In this document: in pieces, positions 51,300 to 61,322 of the stretch
How positions within the stretch are numbered: position 1 is the first letter of the stretch
Layout of the letters: every line of letters starts with the position of its first letter
NCBI GenBank assembly: GCA_965153355.1
Contig: OZ231126.1
Location: 33,170,001 to 33,234,000, forward strand
Source: Flaccisagitta enflata
Taxonomy: Eukaryota; Chaetognatha; Sagittoidea; Aphragmophora
Direction of reading: 5' to 3'
DNA length: 64,000 bases
The notes under the pieces: model-generated
Database searches by the model: none
The model's input: the letters and a program-made list of their open reading frames with translations, nothing else
Told to the model about the DNA's origin: nothing
Translations under genes and position numbers: made by a program

Positions 51300-52140
51300 T
51301 GCAAGTCTTTACATTTAGAGCCTCCATACAAAGTTTTATGCAAATCCGTTGAAAAATAGCAAAGTTATGCACATTTTTTACTTTCAGGCTGGTAAGGTGG
51401 TTAAGTGGTAGGCTGGTTTGGATAAATAGTGTGCATATGTTGAGTTCTTCCATTTAGAGACTCCATACCAAGTTTTAACCAAATTTGTTGAAAAATGTCC
51501 AATTTATGCAAGTTTTTCACTTTTGGGCCGGTAAGCTGGTTGGGTGGTAGGTCGGTTTGGCCGATTAGCATGCTCAAACATAAATCACATACATGTTTTG
51601 AGTACTTCCATTTAGAGACTTCATACCAAATTTCAACCAAATTGGTAGAAAAATGCCAAAGATATGCACATTTTTCACTTTTAGGCTAGTAGGCTGGTTT
51701 GACAGGATAAATAGTGTGCATATGTTGAGTTCTTCCATTTAGAGATTCCATACTAAGTTTTGACCAAATTAGTTGAAAAAGGACAAAGTTATGCAAGTTT
51801 TTCACTTTTTGGTTGGTAGGCTGGTTGGGTGGTAAGTCGGTATGGCCGGTTAGCATGCTCAAATGCATATAAATAACATACATATGTTGACTTCTTCCAT
51901 TTAGAGACTCCATACCAAATTTCAACCAAATTGGTTCAAAAATGCCAAAGTTATGCATAGTTTTCACTTTTAGGCCGGTAGGCTGGATGGGTAGGTTGGA
52001 TCACAAAAATCTTATAAGATGTAAAGCGCCTTACCCTAGTACTATTTCTCACCAAATATGAACTAAATCGGTCAAAGCATAAAAAAGTTATCCATTTTTT
52101 AAAATCCCTAACGACGACAACGACTACACCCACCCGCCTT
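51300..52140. repeat. Dimeric tandem repeat, alternating ~130 and ~160-bp units
   Basis: CATTTAGAG begins at 51312, 51451, 51609, 51736 and 51898, so spacings alternate 139, 158, 127, 162. Each unit has CCATACCAA.TTTCAACCAA, AAATGCCAAAGTTATGCA, TTTTTCACTTTTAGGC and GTAGGCTGGTTGGGTGG. The dimer (about 290 bp) is the homogenised unit. Small minus-strand frames across it share a sequence only because the DNA repeats. Confidence 0.9.
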
Positions 52141-52930
52141 GAATTATAGTCCGCGTCGGAATGATATTCTATTGCGTAAAAAAAAAGCTAATAATAGAAT
52201 AAGTACAACATTCTTAATTCTAAAGCATTTTGAAGCTTTGATGTTTTTAAAAAATAAGTTTTGTAAAAACAAGGTTAACAAACCTTAGTCGCATGGTATT
52301 TAACGTAATAAAGGTAACCTAAAAGTAAAAATGAGACCGATTAACATAACGAGGTGTAAATAGAGTTTTCATCTAATTCCCATTAAAATTTTAACAATAT
52401 ATGTGCTAATAAGCGTACAAAAAGGTGTGCTAAAAATGTGCCTAACATATGCCTTTGCAGATACCAATTGATAAGTAAATATGGGCTATACAATATGCCA
52501 TGCCTTACAGTAGATCTTGTATATATTTGAAATAATGGGGGCAAGCACTGTAAAAAGACAAATGAAGCATGGGGAATGACATTTGGAGCATACACTAATC
52601 AAATGATGCTTAATTCCCTATGATAGCTGGTTGCCATGGAAATACATTTCCATGTATCCTCACTAAAATATGAATATTTTAAAAAATCTTTTAAAAGAAC
52701 ATTGCTTACAATCAAATTGACTACAAAAGTAGTTCCAGGTAAAATCATCAAAAAGTGAAAACCCTCAAAAAATAGAATTTGCTCTTTTTTAATATAAAGG
52801 TACCCCTTGGGAAGTCATTTAAGAATCCTAAATATTTTTGCGCTAGGAGCCATATTTTGGGTTTTTCGGGAATTTGAAATTTTGACCTCCAGGGGTATCC
52901 TCAAAACTTTAAACAGCCATATCACAGCTA

Positions 52931-53255
52931 TTTTTAATCCCAACTACACGCTTTGTCGGTCGCTTGGTCGCTTGGTCCCCTTTTTACTTTTTCGGCGTTT
53001 TTAAGCTTTTTGAGCTCACAGCTCCTTCCCAAATGTCATTTTAAGTTATTTTAAATCATTCTAAATCATTTTAAAGTCATTTAAAGTCATATTAAGTCAT
53101 ATTAAATTATATTACGTTACTAAAGTCAAAAAGATCAATGTAGACATTAAAGTCATTTTAAGTAATTTCAGGTCACCTTTAGTCATCTAAACTCAATTTA
53201 AGTCATCTTAAGCTATTTCTGTCCCGCAGGCGACTCATAGGTGTTGGCCTTGTTT
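52931..53255 (-). mobile_element. AACAAG element, decamer-core subfamily, nested
   Basis: On the minus strand: AACAAGGCCAACACCTATGA, AGTCGCC, about 15 TGACTTAAAA-like units, then GGGACCAAGCGACCAAGCG and AAAGCGTGTAGTTGGGATTA. The 3' hairpin has been lost. The opposite arm of the host palindrome (revcomp of about 53895-53990) runs through this point without it. Confidence 0.85.
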
Positions 53256-53428
53256 AATCTTAGTGTCAATCTTCTTGTATTAACTCAAAGAATCTGTTGG
53301 GAAAAAAATTTGAACTAAAGATAATCATTTTTGGGGTTTTTACCCCTAAAGGTAGTACCCCAGAGTACCCTTTTGAAAAAAAAATTTGAAAAATGTTCTT
53401 CTATGTTCGTGATTTCATATTTAGGAAA

Positions 53429-53570
53429 AAACAAGGCCGGATACACGGCAATCTAGTCGCGGACGGTTAGGCAGGAGCAGTGATGCAAAAACTGCTCGGA
53501 ATTTAAAAATGTAACGGACCTACCCACCGACCAACACGGCAAGGTGTTGAGTGGCGTGTCCGCGACTAAG
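53429..53570 (+). mobile_element. AACAAG element, AGTCGCGGAC variant, nested
   Basis: AACAAGGCCGGATACACGGC, AGTCGCGGAC, GCAGGAGCAGTGATGC, a very short core, TGTTGAGTGGCG, then GTCCGCGACTAAG. The mate arm near 53715-53760 supplies an empty site: an A-rich stretch at exactly this position. Confidence 0.88.
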
Positions 53571-54318
53571 AATATGGGAGCTCAAAATAAAGGTCAAAAA
53601 TAGGTAGTAGTGTCAATTTTTCATGATTTTCAGGATTTCAGCTTTTTTTTTAAATGGTTAAAAATTGGCCTTACCCTCCATTATTGACCCTATTTTTATA
53701 TATCAAGGAATTGAGCTCTCATATTTTTTATTTTAGAATATAAACTACAAACATTGAAGAATATTTTTCTACCTTTTTTAAAAAAATTTTTAGGTAATAA
53801 GTACCCCAGGGTATTACCCCTAGGGGTAATAAAAACAAAAATAATTATTTCTAGTTAAAATTTTTTCCCAATATATTTTTTTGGCTAATACAAGAAGATT
53901 GACCCCAAGATTGTACATTTATCACAAAAAATAGCTTAGATTTAGCTCTTTAAAGTTTTAAGGATACTATTCGAGGTTAAAATTTTAAACCCCTATTCAT
54001 CCAAAGTATAACTTTGAGCGCAAAAATATTTAGGGTTTTTGAATAACTCCTAAAGGGATACCTTTAAACCCAAAAAAGCAAATTCTATTTTTTGAGGGTT
54101 TTCACTTTTTGATGATTTCACCTGGAACCACCCACAACTTTGCCACAGTACGTTCTATAAGAATGTCGCTCATTTGGCCGTTGATAGGGAGTGTATCTAT
54201 GTGACAACCACTAGCAACCGCTTAACGATCAACATTCTTACAGAATATACTGTGGGAAAGTTGTAGCAAATCTAATGCTAAAAAATATTCCCTCAAAAAA
54301 TTTCTCAAAATATTGATA

Positions 54319-54867
54319 CTGTAGATGTAGTCTAAACTTGGGAATTCACTACACTTGGGAATTCACTACACTTGGGAATTCACACAAATATGCTTGAGAG
54401 ACTGAAATTTGGAATATAGGCTAAAAAAAGGATGATTTATTGCCTATGGGTGTTAGTTGCCATGGATACCCATTTCAATATATTCACGCTAAAATATCAA
54501 TATTTTGGAAATATTTTTGAGGGAACATCGTTTACAATAAAATTTGCTTTAACTTTCCCACAATATGTTTTACAAGAATATTGCTAGTTTTGCTGTTGCT
54601 AGGGAGTGTTTCTATTTGTGACAGCCCTGTGATGCTCTCTAGCAACCGCCAAACAAGCAATATTCTTACAGAACATATTATGGGAAAGTTGTAGCAGATT
54701 GTATTTTAAACAATGTTCCCTCAAAAAATTTTTTAAAATATTTATACTTAAGCATAAATGTGTTTCCATAGCAACCAACACCCACGGGCAGTAAAATATC
54801 CTTTTATTAGTTATTTGTCTTCCTGTGATAAATTCCCCATATTTTCAAGTCTAGATGACATCTACTG
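54319..54867. mobile_element. CAGTAGATG fold-back inserted into an older family member
   Basis: The ends CTGTAGATGTAGTCTA and TAGATGACATCTACTG are flanked by TA (54317-54318, 54868-54869). A CACTTGGGAATTCACTA unit is tandemly repeated near the left end. The complete palindrome includes CAACTTTCCCACAA-type and GCAACCGCC-type words. It sits in the ATTGATA|CTT site of its host. Confidence 0.87.
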
Positions 54868-55258
54868 TATCTTAGCGAGAATATGTAAAAATGTGTTTCT
54901 GTGACAACCAGGTATTATAAGCAACTGTGCATCCCTTTATTAATCTATGTTCCAAAGATCACTTCATTTGTTTTTCTACAATACTTATCCCTATTATGTC
55001 AAGTCTAGATGACATCTACTGTATTAAAATTATTTGCCTAGACACTTTTTATTCATGAATGATAAAAAATATCATTCATATATAAGTTTTTATTCTTCGT
55101 TCACGAACATCACAAAATTTGCTGACGGACTACCTGCGAATTCAAGATCGCGAGATACATGTATCTGTTAAAAAACAACACTTCCTGTCTTCACGTCTTC
55201 TTTAAAACCTTATCAATATCGGTATGTTGGATAGAAAAATGTTCGGTATGTTGGATAG

Positions 55259-55399
55259 AACAAGGCCGGATACACGGCAATACAGTCGCGGACGGATGGG
55301 CAGGAGCAGTAGTGCAAAAACCGCTTGAAATTCAAAAATGTTACGGGACGGACCGACTGACGCAGCAAGGTGTTGAGTCGCGTGTCCGCGACTAAAAAT
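55259..55399 (+). mobile_element. AACAAG element, AGTCGCGGAC variant
   Basis: AACAAGGCCGGATACACGGC, AGTCGCGGAC (55284-55293), then a very short GGACCGACTGACG core, AGTCGCG and GTCCGCGACT (55384-55393) plus AAAAA. It is the closest relative of the nested copy at 53429. GGTATGTTGGATAGAA is tandemly repeated immediately upstream. Confidence 0.92.
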
Positions 55400-55610
55400 G
55401 TTTGGAAGTTAATATCACCTAGACTCACCCCTACCCCTAGAATGTACAGATATTGTGTTCTTTCTTTCTATCTCTCTTTCTCTCACCTTCCTCATTGCCG
55501 TTTGGTTTCGTCGATTGAGATTGAGAGTCCCGTTGCTTTAAAGCTCTTCTGACATGCTCCTCCGACATTGGGACACACCGTCCAGGAAGAAAACCTATAC
55601 ATGTCGTAAT

Positions 55611-55990
55611 AGTCGCAAAAGCGTTAGATGGTCAGCGGTACCCGTTGCCCCTGTGTGAGTATATGCGGGTGTGTGATGGTAAGAGGGGCAGCGGCCCCGA
55701 AGGGGCCCATGACCTATGCTTAGTAAGTTTTGAAGCTCTAGGCTTGACTTTTAGCATCAACACTGGGATTTGAGCCTCGAGGCTTGAATTTGAGCATCAA
55801 TACTGGGCCTCGAGATGGGGATTTGGGCATCAATACTGGGCCTCGAGATGGGGATTTGGGCCTCAAAGCTGGGATTTGAGCCTCAGGGCCAAGATATGAG
55901 CTTCGAAGGGGGTGGACCAAGAAGGAGGAGGAGAAGGAGGAGAATTTTCTCCTGTGTGAAAGCATAGGTCATCGGCCCCTTCGGGGGGAT
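55611..55990 (-). mobile_element. GGCAGCGGCC element with CTCGAGG-rich array
   Basis: On the plus strand the tail complement AAAGCGTTAGATGGTCAGCG comes first, then GGGCAGCGGCCCCGAAGGGG, GACCTATGC, an array of GGCCTCGAGATGGGGATTTG-like units (55735-55900) with one longer variant repeated twice, and GCATAGGTCATCGGCCCCTT. Arms and tail are nearly identical to the 41946 copy, but the array has a different sequence. Confidence 0.87.
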
Positions 55991-56054
55991 TTGAGGGGTA
56001 CTACAACCGTACGGCACTAAAGTACCGGAATGACAAGAGGCACGATAACTCTGC

Positions 56055-56185
56055 CTGGCCCAGCGCTCCTCGCACCTTGGGTCGACAGCTTCTTACAATT
56101 ACAAGCTGCGCCAAAGCTTAGGTCTCATGCTGCTGCTGCTGCTTCGGTCTGAGGCCGCATCGCTACACCTGCCTTGCCCTCATCT
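56055..56185. repeat. Inverted partner of 50908-51002
   Basis: GCTGCTGCTGCTTCGGTCTG, AGGCCGCATCGCTACA, GCTGCGCCAAAGC and CCCAGCGCTCCTCGCACC match the complement of 50.9 kb. A GCT expansion separates the two. Confidence 0.75.
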
Positions 56186-56499
56186 TTATTTTCAGCTGGG
56201 CCTGATTAACCCTGCGCACTCCAATGAGCGAGCCCCCCCCCCCCATTGTCCCTCTCTCTAATTAGAGCGAGTATGACTAAAGCTATAACGAATATAAATG
56301 AGGGTAGCAGAGGTTGTAATGCAAGCTTTGTTTTTTTCAACTCTTTCATTGTGTACAAACCAACAGGTGGATGGAAGCTGTCCCAAATGAGAATCCGCCT
56401 TCTTTTTGATTTGGTTGTGGAAGCAGAAGATTGCTGCGTCCTTGTCAGTCATTGCTTTTAGGGTCTTCGAGACAACGCCAGACAGTTTAACCCCTGATT

Positions 56500-56575
56500 T
56501 AACAAGTAACACGAGGTTATAGTATTTTTGCAGACAGGTGGGCAGGGGTGCAAAACCCCACATACAAGCGCGGCA
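56500..56575 (+). mobile_element. AACAAGTGAC-type 5' fragment
   Basis: AACAAGTAACACGAGGTTAT keeps a GTAAC/GTTAT hairpin that differs at paired positions from GTGAC/GTCAC. GCAGACAGGTGGGCAGGGG follows, then the similarity stops. Confidence 0.65.
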
Positions 56576-56609
56576 TCACCAGTGTAAACTTCTCAGTTCA
56601 AGAGTTAGG

Positions 56610-56638
56610 GACGGGGAGAGAGAGAGATAAAGAGAGTG

Positions 56639-56673
<35 letters not shown>

Positions 56674-56678
56674 AAAAG

Positions 56679-56727
<49 letters not shown>

Positions 56728-56745
56728 GAGAAAGAGAGAGGATTT
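56610..56745. repeat. GA-rich imperfect microsatellite
   Basis: GA with AAAGAGAG interruptions that themselves repeat. Confidence 0.93.
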
Positions 56746-57013
56746 CTCGAAACTATTCAAGCCTGATCTTGATGAAGCCCGGGCGACTCTTTTGGCGCAT
56801 CACGATCCTTGCACGCAAGACGTAGGACCGTAAATAGGCAACTGAAAATGGATGAGGGGCGTGAAAAAGGAGGGCAAATAAAATTGCTGATAATGCAATG
56901 ATAATTATGATTGATATCATGGTATCTGGTAGATTTCTTTTCCCATTTGTGCTCATCCTGTCTGAACACGACTCCAATGTGGCGAGAAGGAAACTGATGC
57001 ATGCAGCGTCTGG

Positions 57014-57604
57014 TAACTCAAACCTACCCCTAAACTCGAACCTACCCCTAAACTCAAACCTACCCCTAAACTCAAACCTACCCCTAAACTCAAACCTACC
57101 CCTAAACTCAAACCTACCCCTAAACTCAAACCTACCCCTAAACTCAAACCTACCCCTAAACTCAAACCTACCCCTAAACTCGAACCTACCCCTAAACTCA
57201 AACCTACCCCTAAACTCAAACCTACCCCTAAACTCAAACCTACCCCTAAACTCAAACCTACCCCTAAACTCAAACCTACCCCTAAACTCAAACCTACCCC
57301 TAAACTCAAACCTACCCCTAAACTCAAACCTACCCCTAAACTCAAACCTACCCCTAAACTCAAACCTACCCCTAAACTCAAACCTACCCCTAAACTCAAA
57401 CCTACCCCTAAACTCAAACCTACCCCTAAACTCAAACCTACCCCTAAACTCAAACCTACCCCTAAACTCAAACCTACCCCTAAACTCAAACCTACCCCTA
57501 AACTCAAACCTACCCCTAAACTCAAACCTACCCCTAAACTCAAACCTACCCCTAAACTCAAACCTACCCCTAAACTCAAACCTACCCCTAAACTCAAACC
57601 TACT
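57014..57604. repeat. 18-bp satellite, telomere-like hexamer triplets, about 33 copies
   Basis: The unit is CCCTAAACTCAAACCTAC, which divides into CCCTAA, ACTCAA, ACCTAC. The array is nearly identical throughout. The only variant I see, ACTCGAACC, occurs twice, exactly 144 bp (8 units) apart. Because 18 is a multiple of 3 and no frame hits a stop, 220-290 residue hexapeptide frames exist on both strands; I treat them as artefacts. A diverged reversed relative lies at 58062-58185. Confidence 0.97.
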
Positions 57605-57717
57605 TTTGAGACCATAAATGCCTTGCAAAGAAACAGCTAGGGTAAAAAAAGAATTAAATGAAGCCCTCTCTTAAAAGAAGTTCATGTCAGTAAGGTCCTC
57701 TTGTAAACTGAAATCAC

Positions 57718-57800
57718 GCTCTCGTGCTCGCGCTTTCGCCCATACTCGCGCTCTCGCTCGTGCTCGCGCTTGTGCTTGAGCTCTCGCTCTCTCTTTCTCT
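57718..57800. repeat. CTCGCG/CTCGTG short tandem repeat
   Basis: CTCGTGCTCGCGCTTTCG-type six to twelve-base units. It is CG-rich, unlike its surroundings. Confidence 0.8.
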
Positions 57801-58061
57801 CACCTGAGACAAGGTGGTTACGACGAAGATGTTCACTTCAAGTCAGAATGAAATCCGGTGATTAGCTGTTTTTCTTCTCGCGTCACTAAAATGGAGGGGA
57901 AAATTGGTAAGAATTGGATTTTCCCACTTCAATTCCGCGTCAAGGCAAAGAGGCTTCCTCGACCTTTTCTAGAAACGTGGCGCAGAGCCAGGGCGGAAAT
58001 GCGAATTTTCTGAATAGATCATTACGTATAGATAAACGAATGGATGGGGTGGGGGGGGGGG

Positions 58062-58185
58062 AAACAGACAAGTAGGATTTGGGGGTAGAGTTGATTTTAG
58101 GGGTAGGGTTGAGTTTACAGGTAGGGGTGGGTTTAGGGGCAGGGTAGCGTTTAGCTGCAGGGTTGAGTTAAAGTGTGGGGAGTGA
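58062..58185. repeat. Diverged reversed relative of the 18-bp satellite
   Basis: TTAGGGGTAGGGTTGAGTTT, TAGGGGTGGGTTTAGGGG and AGGGTTGAGTTA are reversed, degenerate units of the 57.0-kb array. Confidence 0.75.
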
Positions 58186-59335
58186 GGAAAGGTTAAAGGG
58201 TAGGGTCAGAGTAAGCTTTATTAATTCAGTGTCGGGGCAGTGTGGCATAAAAAAATCCTGGAATGCGTAAGCCAGTGTCGTAATACTACCACACATACAC
58301 TCACGGGAAAACAGATTGATCAATAGAGCAAGATGGCAATTCAGCCGTCTCTCTGAAACACGCACGTACACCAGCCCACAAGCACTCGCGAACTTACCTC
58401 CGTGATAATGAATTTGATATTCGGCGGGTATTCCTTTTTGCTTTTAAAACAAATAAGAAATAAATAAGAAGATAAAAAATATCTCGTCTATACACTAGAA
58501 GTTACCTAAACGGTAAGCGGTATATTTAGGAAGCCGGTTCTTTCTGTGTTTGGTTTTCCCTTACGTCACGACCATGACTGCAGACTGAACACTTGCCAGC
58601 TGTCATCGCCGTACAATTGAGTTGGAAGCTAAGTATGTTTACGTCTGGTCTTAATGAGGAAGAGGAATAATAACCACCAACTAACGCAGAGGGGAAGAGT
58701 CGGAAAAGCTTTTAAAAGGAGGAGCGAGAGGAGGAGATGGTCTCGATTGCCAAATGTAGTGGAGGCCAAGTATCTACAGGCACCCCAAAAAGTATCCAGA
58801 AAGTATCTAGGATTTTTTTGCTAGTATCTAGACTAGTATGTAAATTAGGGCCAACAGTTTTTGCATCAAATCAATTAAACAACCCAGCCTGCAGTTTTTT
58901 TAAACAGACCTTGTCTATACAGTTGAAAACTACTTGCTATATGATTTTTCTCCGTAATTTAGAGGTACCAGATTTGATATTTTGATCATAACTTAATGGT
59001 GGTTGTGGGTAAAATGTCAAATTTATGTCATTTTGGCCGCCAAATTGAGTCACTTAGCCTTAGAAAATCAAACTTAATATCTTGAGATTATAAAGCTAGA
59101 GCTCAAGATCTCACTAGTGGTGCAATCCGCATATTTCTATCATTTTTTGTTTAGATTTGAAAGCATTTCAAAGATGAAAGGGTTTGAAAGGAAAATGGCA
59201 GCTTCAATTACAGTGGCAATTTCAACACTTTTTACAAATATCAATATTTCGCGGCTTTGGATGGATCAATCTGCATAAAGTTGGTGATCAAATTGAAGAG
59301 TTTTTCCTGTTCTAACTGATGGTAACAAAATTTTT
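58186..59335. other. Mostly unannotated; right part is a diverged half of the next fold-back
   Basis: 59090-59180 (AGTGGTGCAATCCGCATATT, CAAAGATGAAAG) resembles the left arm of 59336-59819 in direct orientation. The region 58190-58980 has no recognised feature. Confidence 0.45.
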
Positions 59336-59819
59336 GATCCATATTCCCCAAAAAAATTTTTAAAGACTGTAGAAACAGGTGCAAAAAAATCGGTTTCTTT
59401 ACAAACTGGTCAATTTTGAATGAAACATTAGGCCACTTCCAATCTATAAAAAAATTAAAATCTATAAGCAAAATAAAGTACTGCTCAGGAGCTAACCAGT
59501 GGTGCAATCGGCATGTCAATATGTTTTTGAATTTAGATTTTATAGAACTTCAAAGATTAAAATACCGAAAAATTTTTATTTTGACTTACCCTTAAAATCT
59601 TTGATGTTCTATAAAATCTAAATGCAAAAACATATTGATAGCCGATTGCACCACTGGTTAGCTCCTGAGCAGTACTTTATTTTGCTCATGGATTTTAAGT
59701 CTTTCTATAAACTGAAAGTGGCCTAATTTTTCATCCAAAATTAACTAATTTGCAAAAGAAATTGATTTTTTTGCATCTGCTTCTACAGTCTCTACGATTT
59801 TTTGGGGGGAATATTGATC
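59336..59819. mobile_element. Fold-back element, GATC.ATATTCCCC ends
   Basis: The palindrome centres near 59580. The arms contain GACTGTAGAAACAG, GGCCACTT, AAAATAAAGTACTGCTCAGG and CTAACCAGTGGTGCAATCGG. No target duplication is obvious. There is no coding capacity. Confidence 0.8.
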
Positions 59820-59949
59820 TGTTTAAAGTAAAATGAATAAAAAACAAGTGATAAGGTAATAGTTATAATATTCATGAAATATATAGAATTAATTGAATCA
59901 ACAGCTAATAGCTTAATGATATTAATATTGCTAAAACACTTTTTTAAAG

Positions 59950-60257
59950 TAGCTAGACACTCCATTGCTGTACCAAAATCTAGCTACTTAGTCGCTAAGT
60001 TGGTGGCCAAAAACTTATTTTTTCTCCTTCTTTGTCTCTGTTTTTATCTTTTTGTCTGTCTGTTTGCGCCCTTCCCCCTTGTTGTTTAAAGTAATTACAA
60101 ATGCATGATAGTCGAGTGTAACGAACCACTCTCCACATCCTGGACATTGATATAAAAAAAAATTTAAAAAAAAAGTAAGCTAAACACTCATTTGAAGTAC
60201 CTAAATCTAGCTACCTAGTGGCTAAGTTGGTGGCCAAAAACCTTTTCTTTCTTCTTC

Positions 60258-60265
<8 letters not shown>
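59950..60265. repeat. Direct repeat of about 85 bp, two copies
   Basis: ATCTAGCTACTTAGTCGCTA and GTTGGTGGCCAAAAAC at about 59985-60017 recur at about 60205-60240. Both copies run into pyrimidine-rich sequence, CT repeat in the second. Confidence 0.8.

Positions 60266-60344
<79 letters not shown>
60258..60344. repeat. (CT)n microsatellite
   Basis: Pure CT. Confidence 0.97.
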
Positions 60345-60346
<2 letters not shown>

Positions 60347-60407
60347 GTTGTTTAAACCAACGACCCATCCTGGACAACAACGGTTAACAACGGAGCTTCG
60401 CGCAGCT

Positions 60408-60510
60408 TCATTTCAGATCGGAGAAGAGCAGAGACATAGTCTGGAACGGAGTTAGAATCTGGAACGGAGCTGGAACGGACTAGAACGAAGTAGAACGAAG
60501 TGAAATAGTG
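60408..60510. repeat. Reversed relative of the 40680 repeat
   Basis: TTTCAGATCGGAGAAGAGC, GGAACGGAGCTGGAACGGA and AGAACGAAGTAGAACGAAGT are the 40.7-kb words in reverse complement. Confidence 0.7.
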
Positions 60511-61322
60511 ATCGATGTTATACTGTGCACTACGGATCTTGAGAACCGCCACGACGATTTTTGGATCACTGTAAGTTTCTCTTAAGTTTGGTACAGTCCT
60601 CACATGCAGGAATCAAGAACCAATTAAAAAAAAAATTTCATGTGGTTTTTGTTGAAAAAAATTGTAAAATTAACAATTTTACATCCTATTTTGCAAACAT
60701 AATTTACTGGGCAAGCAGAATATATTTTTTGATACGGTAGATGCCATTCAGACTTGGAAATACAGGGGAATTCATTAAGGAAGACAGATAAACTTAGGAG
60801 ATTGATATTTGGAATAGGAGCTAATAAAAGGATGCTTTGTTGCCCATGGGTGTTGGTTGCCACTGAAACACATTTCCATGTATTTACGCTAAAGTAACAA
60901 TATTTTGAGAAATTTTTTGAGGGAACATTGTTTAAAATAAAATTTGCTACAACTTTCCCACAGTATGCTCTGTAAGAATATCGCCTGTTTGGCGGTTGCT
61001 AGGGAGCATCACAGGGCTGTCACACATAGTTACGCTCCCTAGCAACGGCTAAACGAGCAATATTCTTACAGAACATACTGTGGGAAAATTGTAGCAAATT
61101 TTATTCTTTATCCCTCAAAAAATCTCTCAAAACATTGATACAGGGTGTACGCTTTCGTTTGACTGATTAAGAATCGACATAACTTTTCTTCCAGAAAAGG
61201 TAATCAAATTCTGAAAAAAGATCTGAATAGATCTTGAAGTGCAGTTTTTTTATGTTTGTATTTGCGTTTTTTAGCTTGGGAGCTATGGGAGTTTAAAGTA
61301 AACAACTTTATCTGGTAAACTA

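Larger units (their letters stand above)
52729..54131. mobile_element. GTRGTTCCAGGT fold-back nested in the CAGTAGATC element
   Basis: GTTCCAGGTAAAATCATCAA and AAAGTGAAAACCCTCAAAAA at the left pair with the complement ending at 54131. The arms extend through CAATCTTCTTGTATTA and ACCCCAGAGTACCC to a centre near 53650. The outer sequence resumes as ACAACTTTGCCACAG. Two AACAAG elements are inserted in its left arm only. Confidence 0.85.
52508..55021. mobile_element. CAGTAGATC fold-back, outer level of a transposon nest
   Basis: The left end CAGTAGATCTTGTATAT follows TA at 52506. The right end TAGATGACATCTACTG ends at 55021 before TA. The original palindrome is broken by an unrelated fold-back (52729-54131) and by a second copy of its own family (54319-54867). 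Arm words TTGCCATGGAAATACATTTC and GGAAAGTTGTAGCAAAT identify the family. Confidence 0.85.

Noticed and set aside
57014-57604. A true chromosome end
   Set aside because: The array is internal, has unique DNA on both sides and is not the canonical hexamer, so I call it telomere-like only.
56753-57628. 220-290 residue frames on both strands with hexapeptide repeats (GRFEFR, LPLNSN, GVGLSL)
   Set aside because: All arise from one 18-bp satellite unit that lacks stops. Three alternative frames are equally open, and no non-repeat domain is attached.
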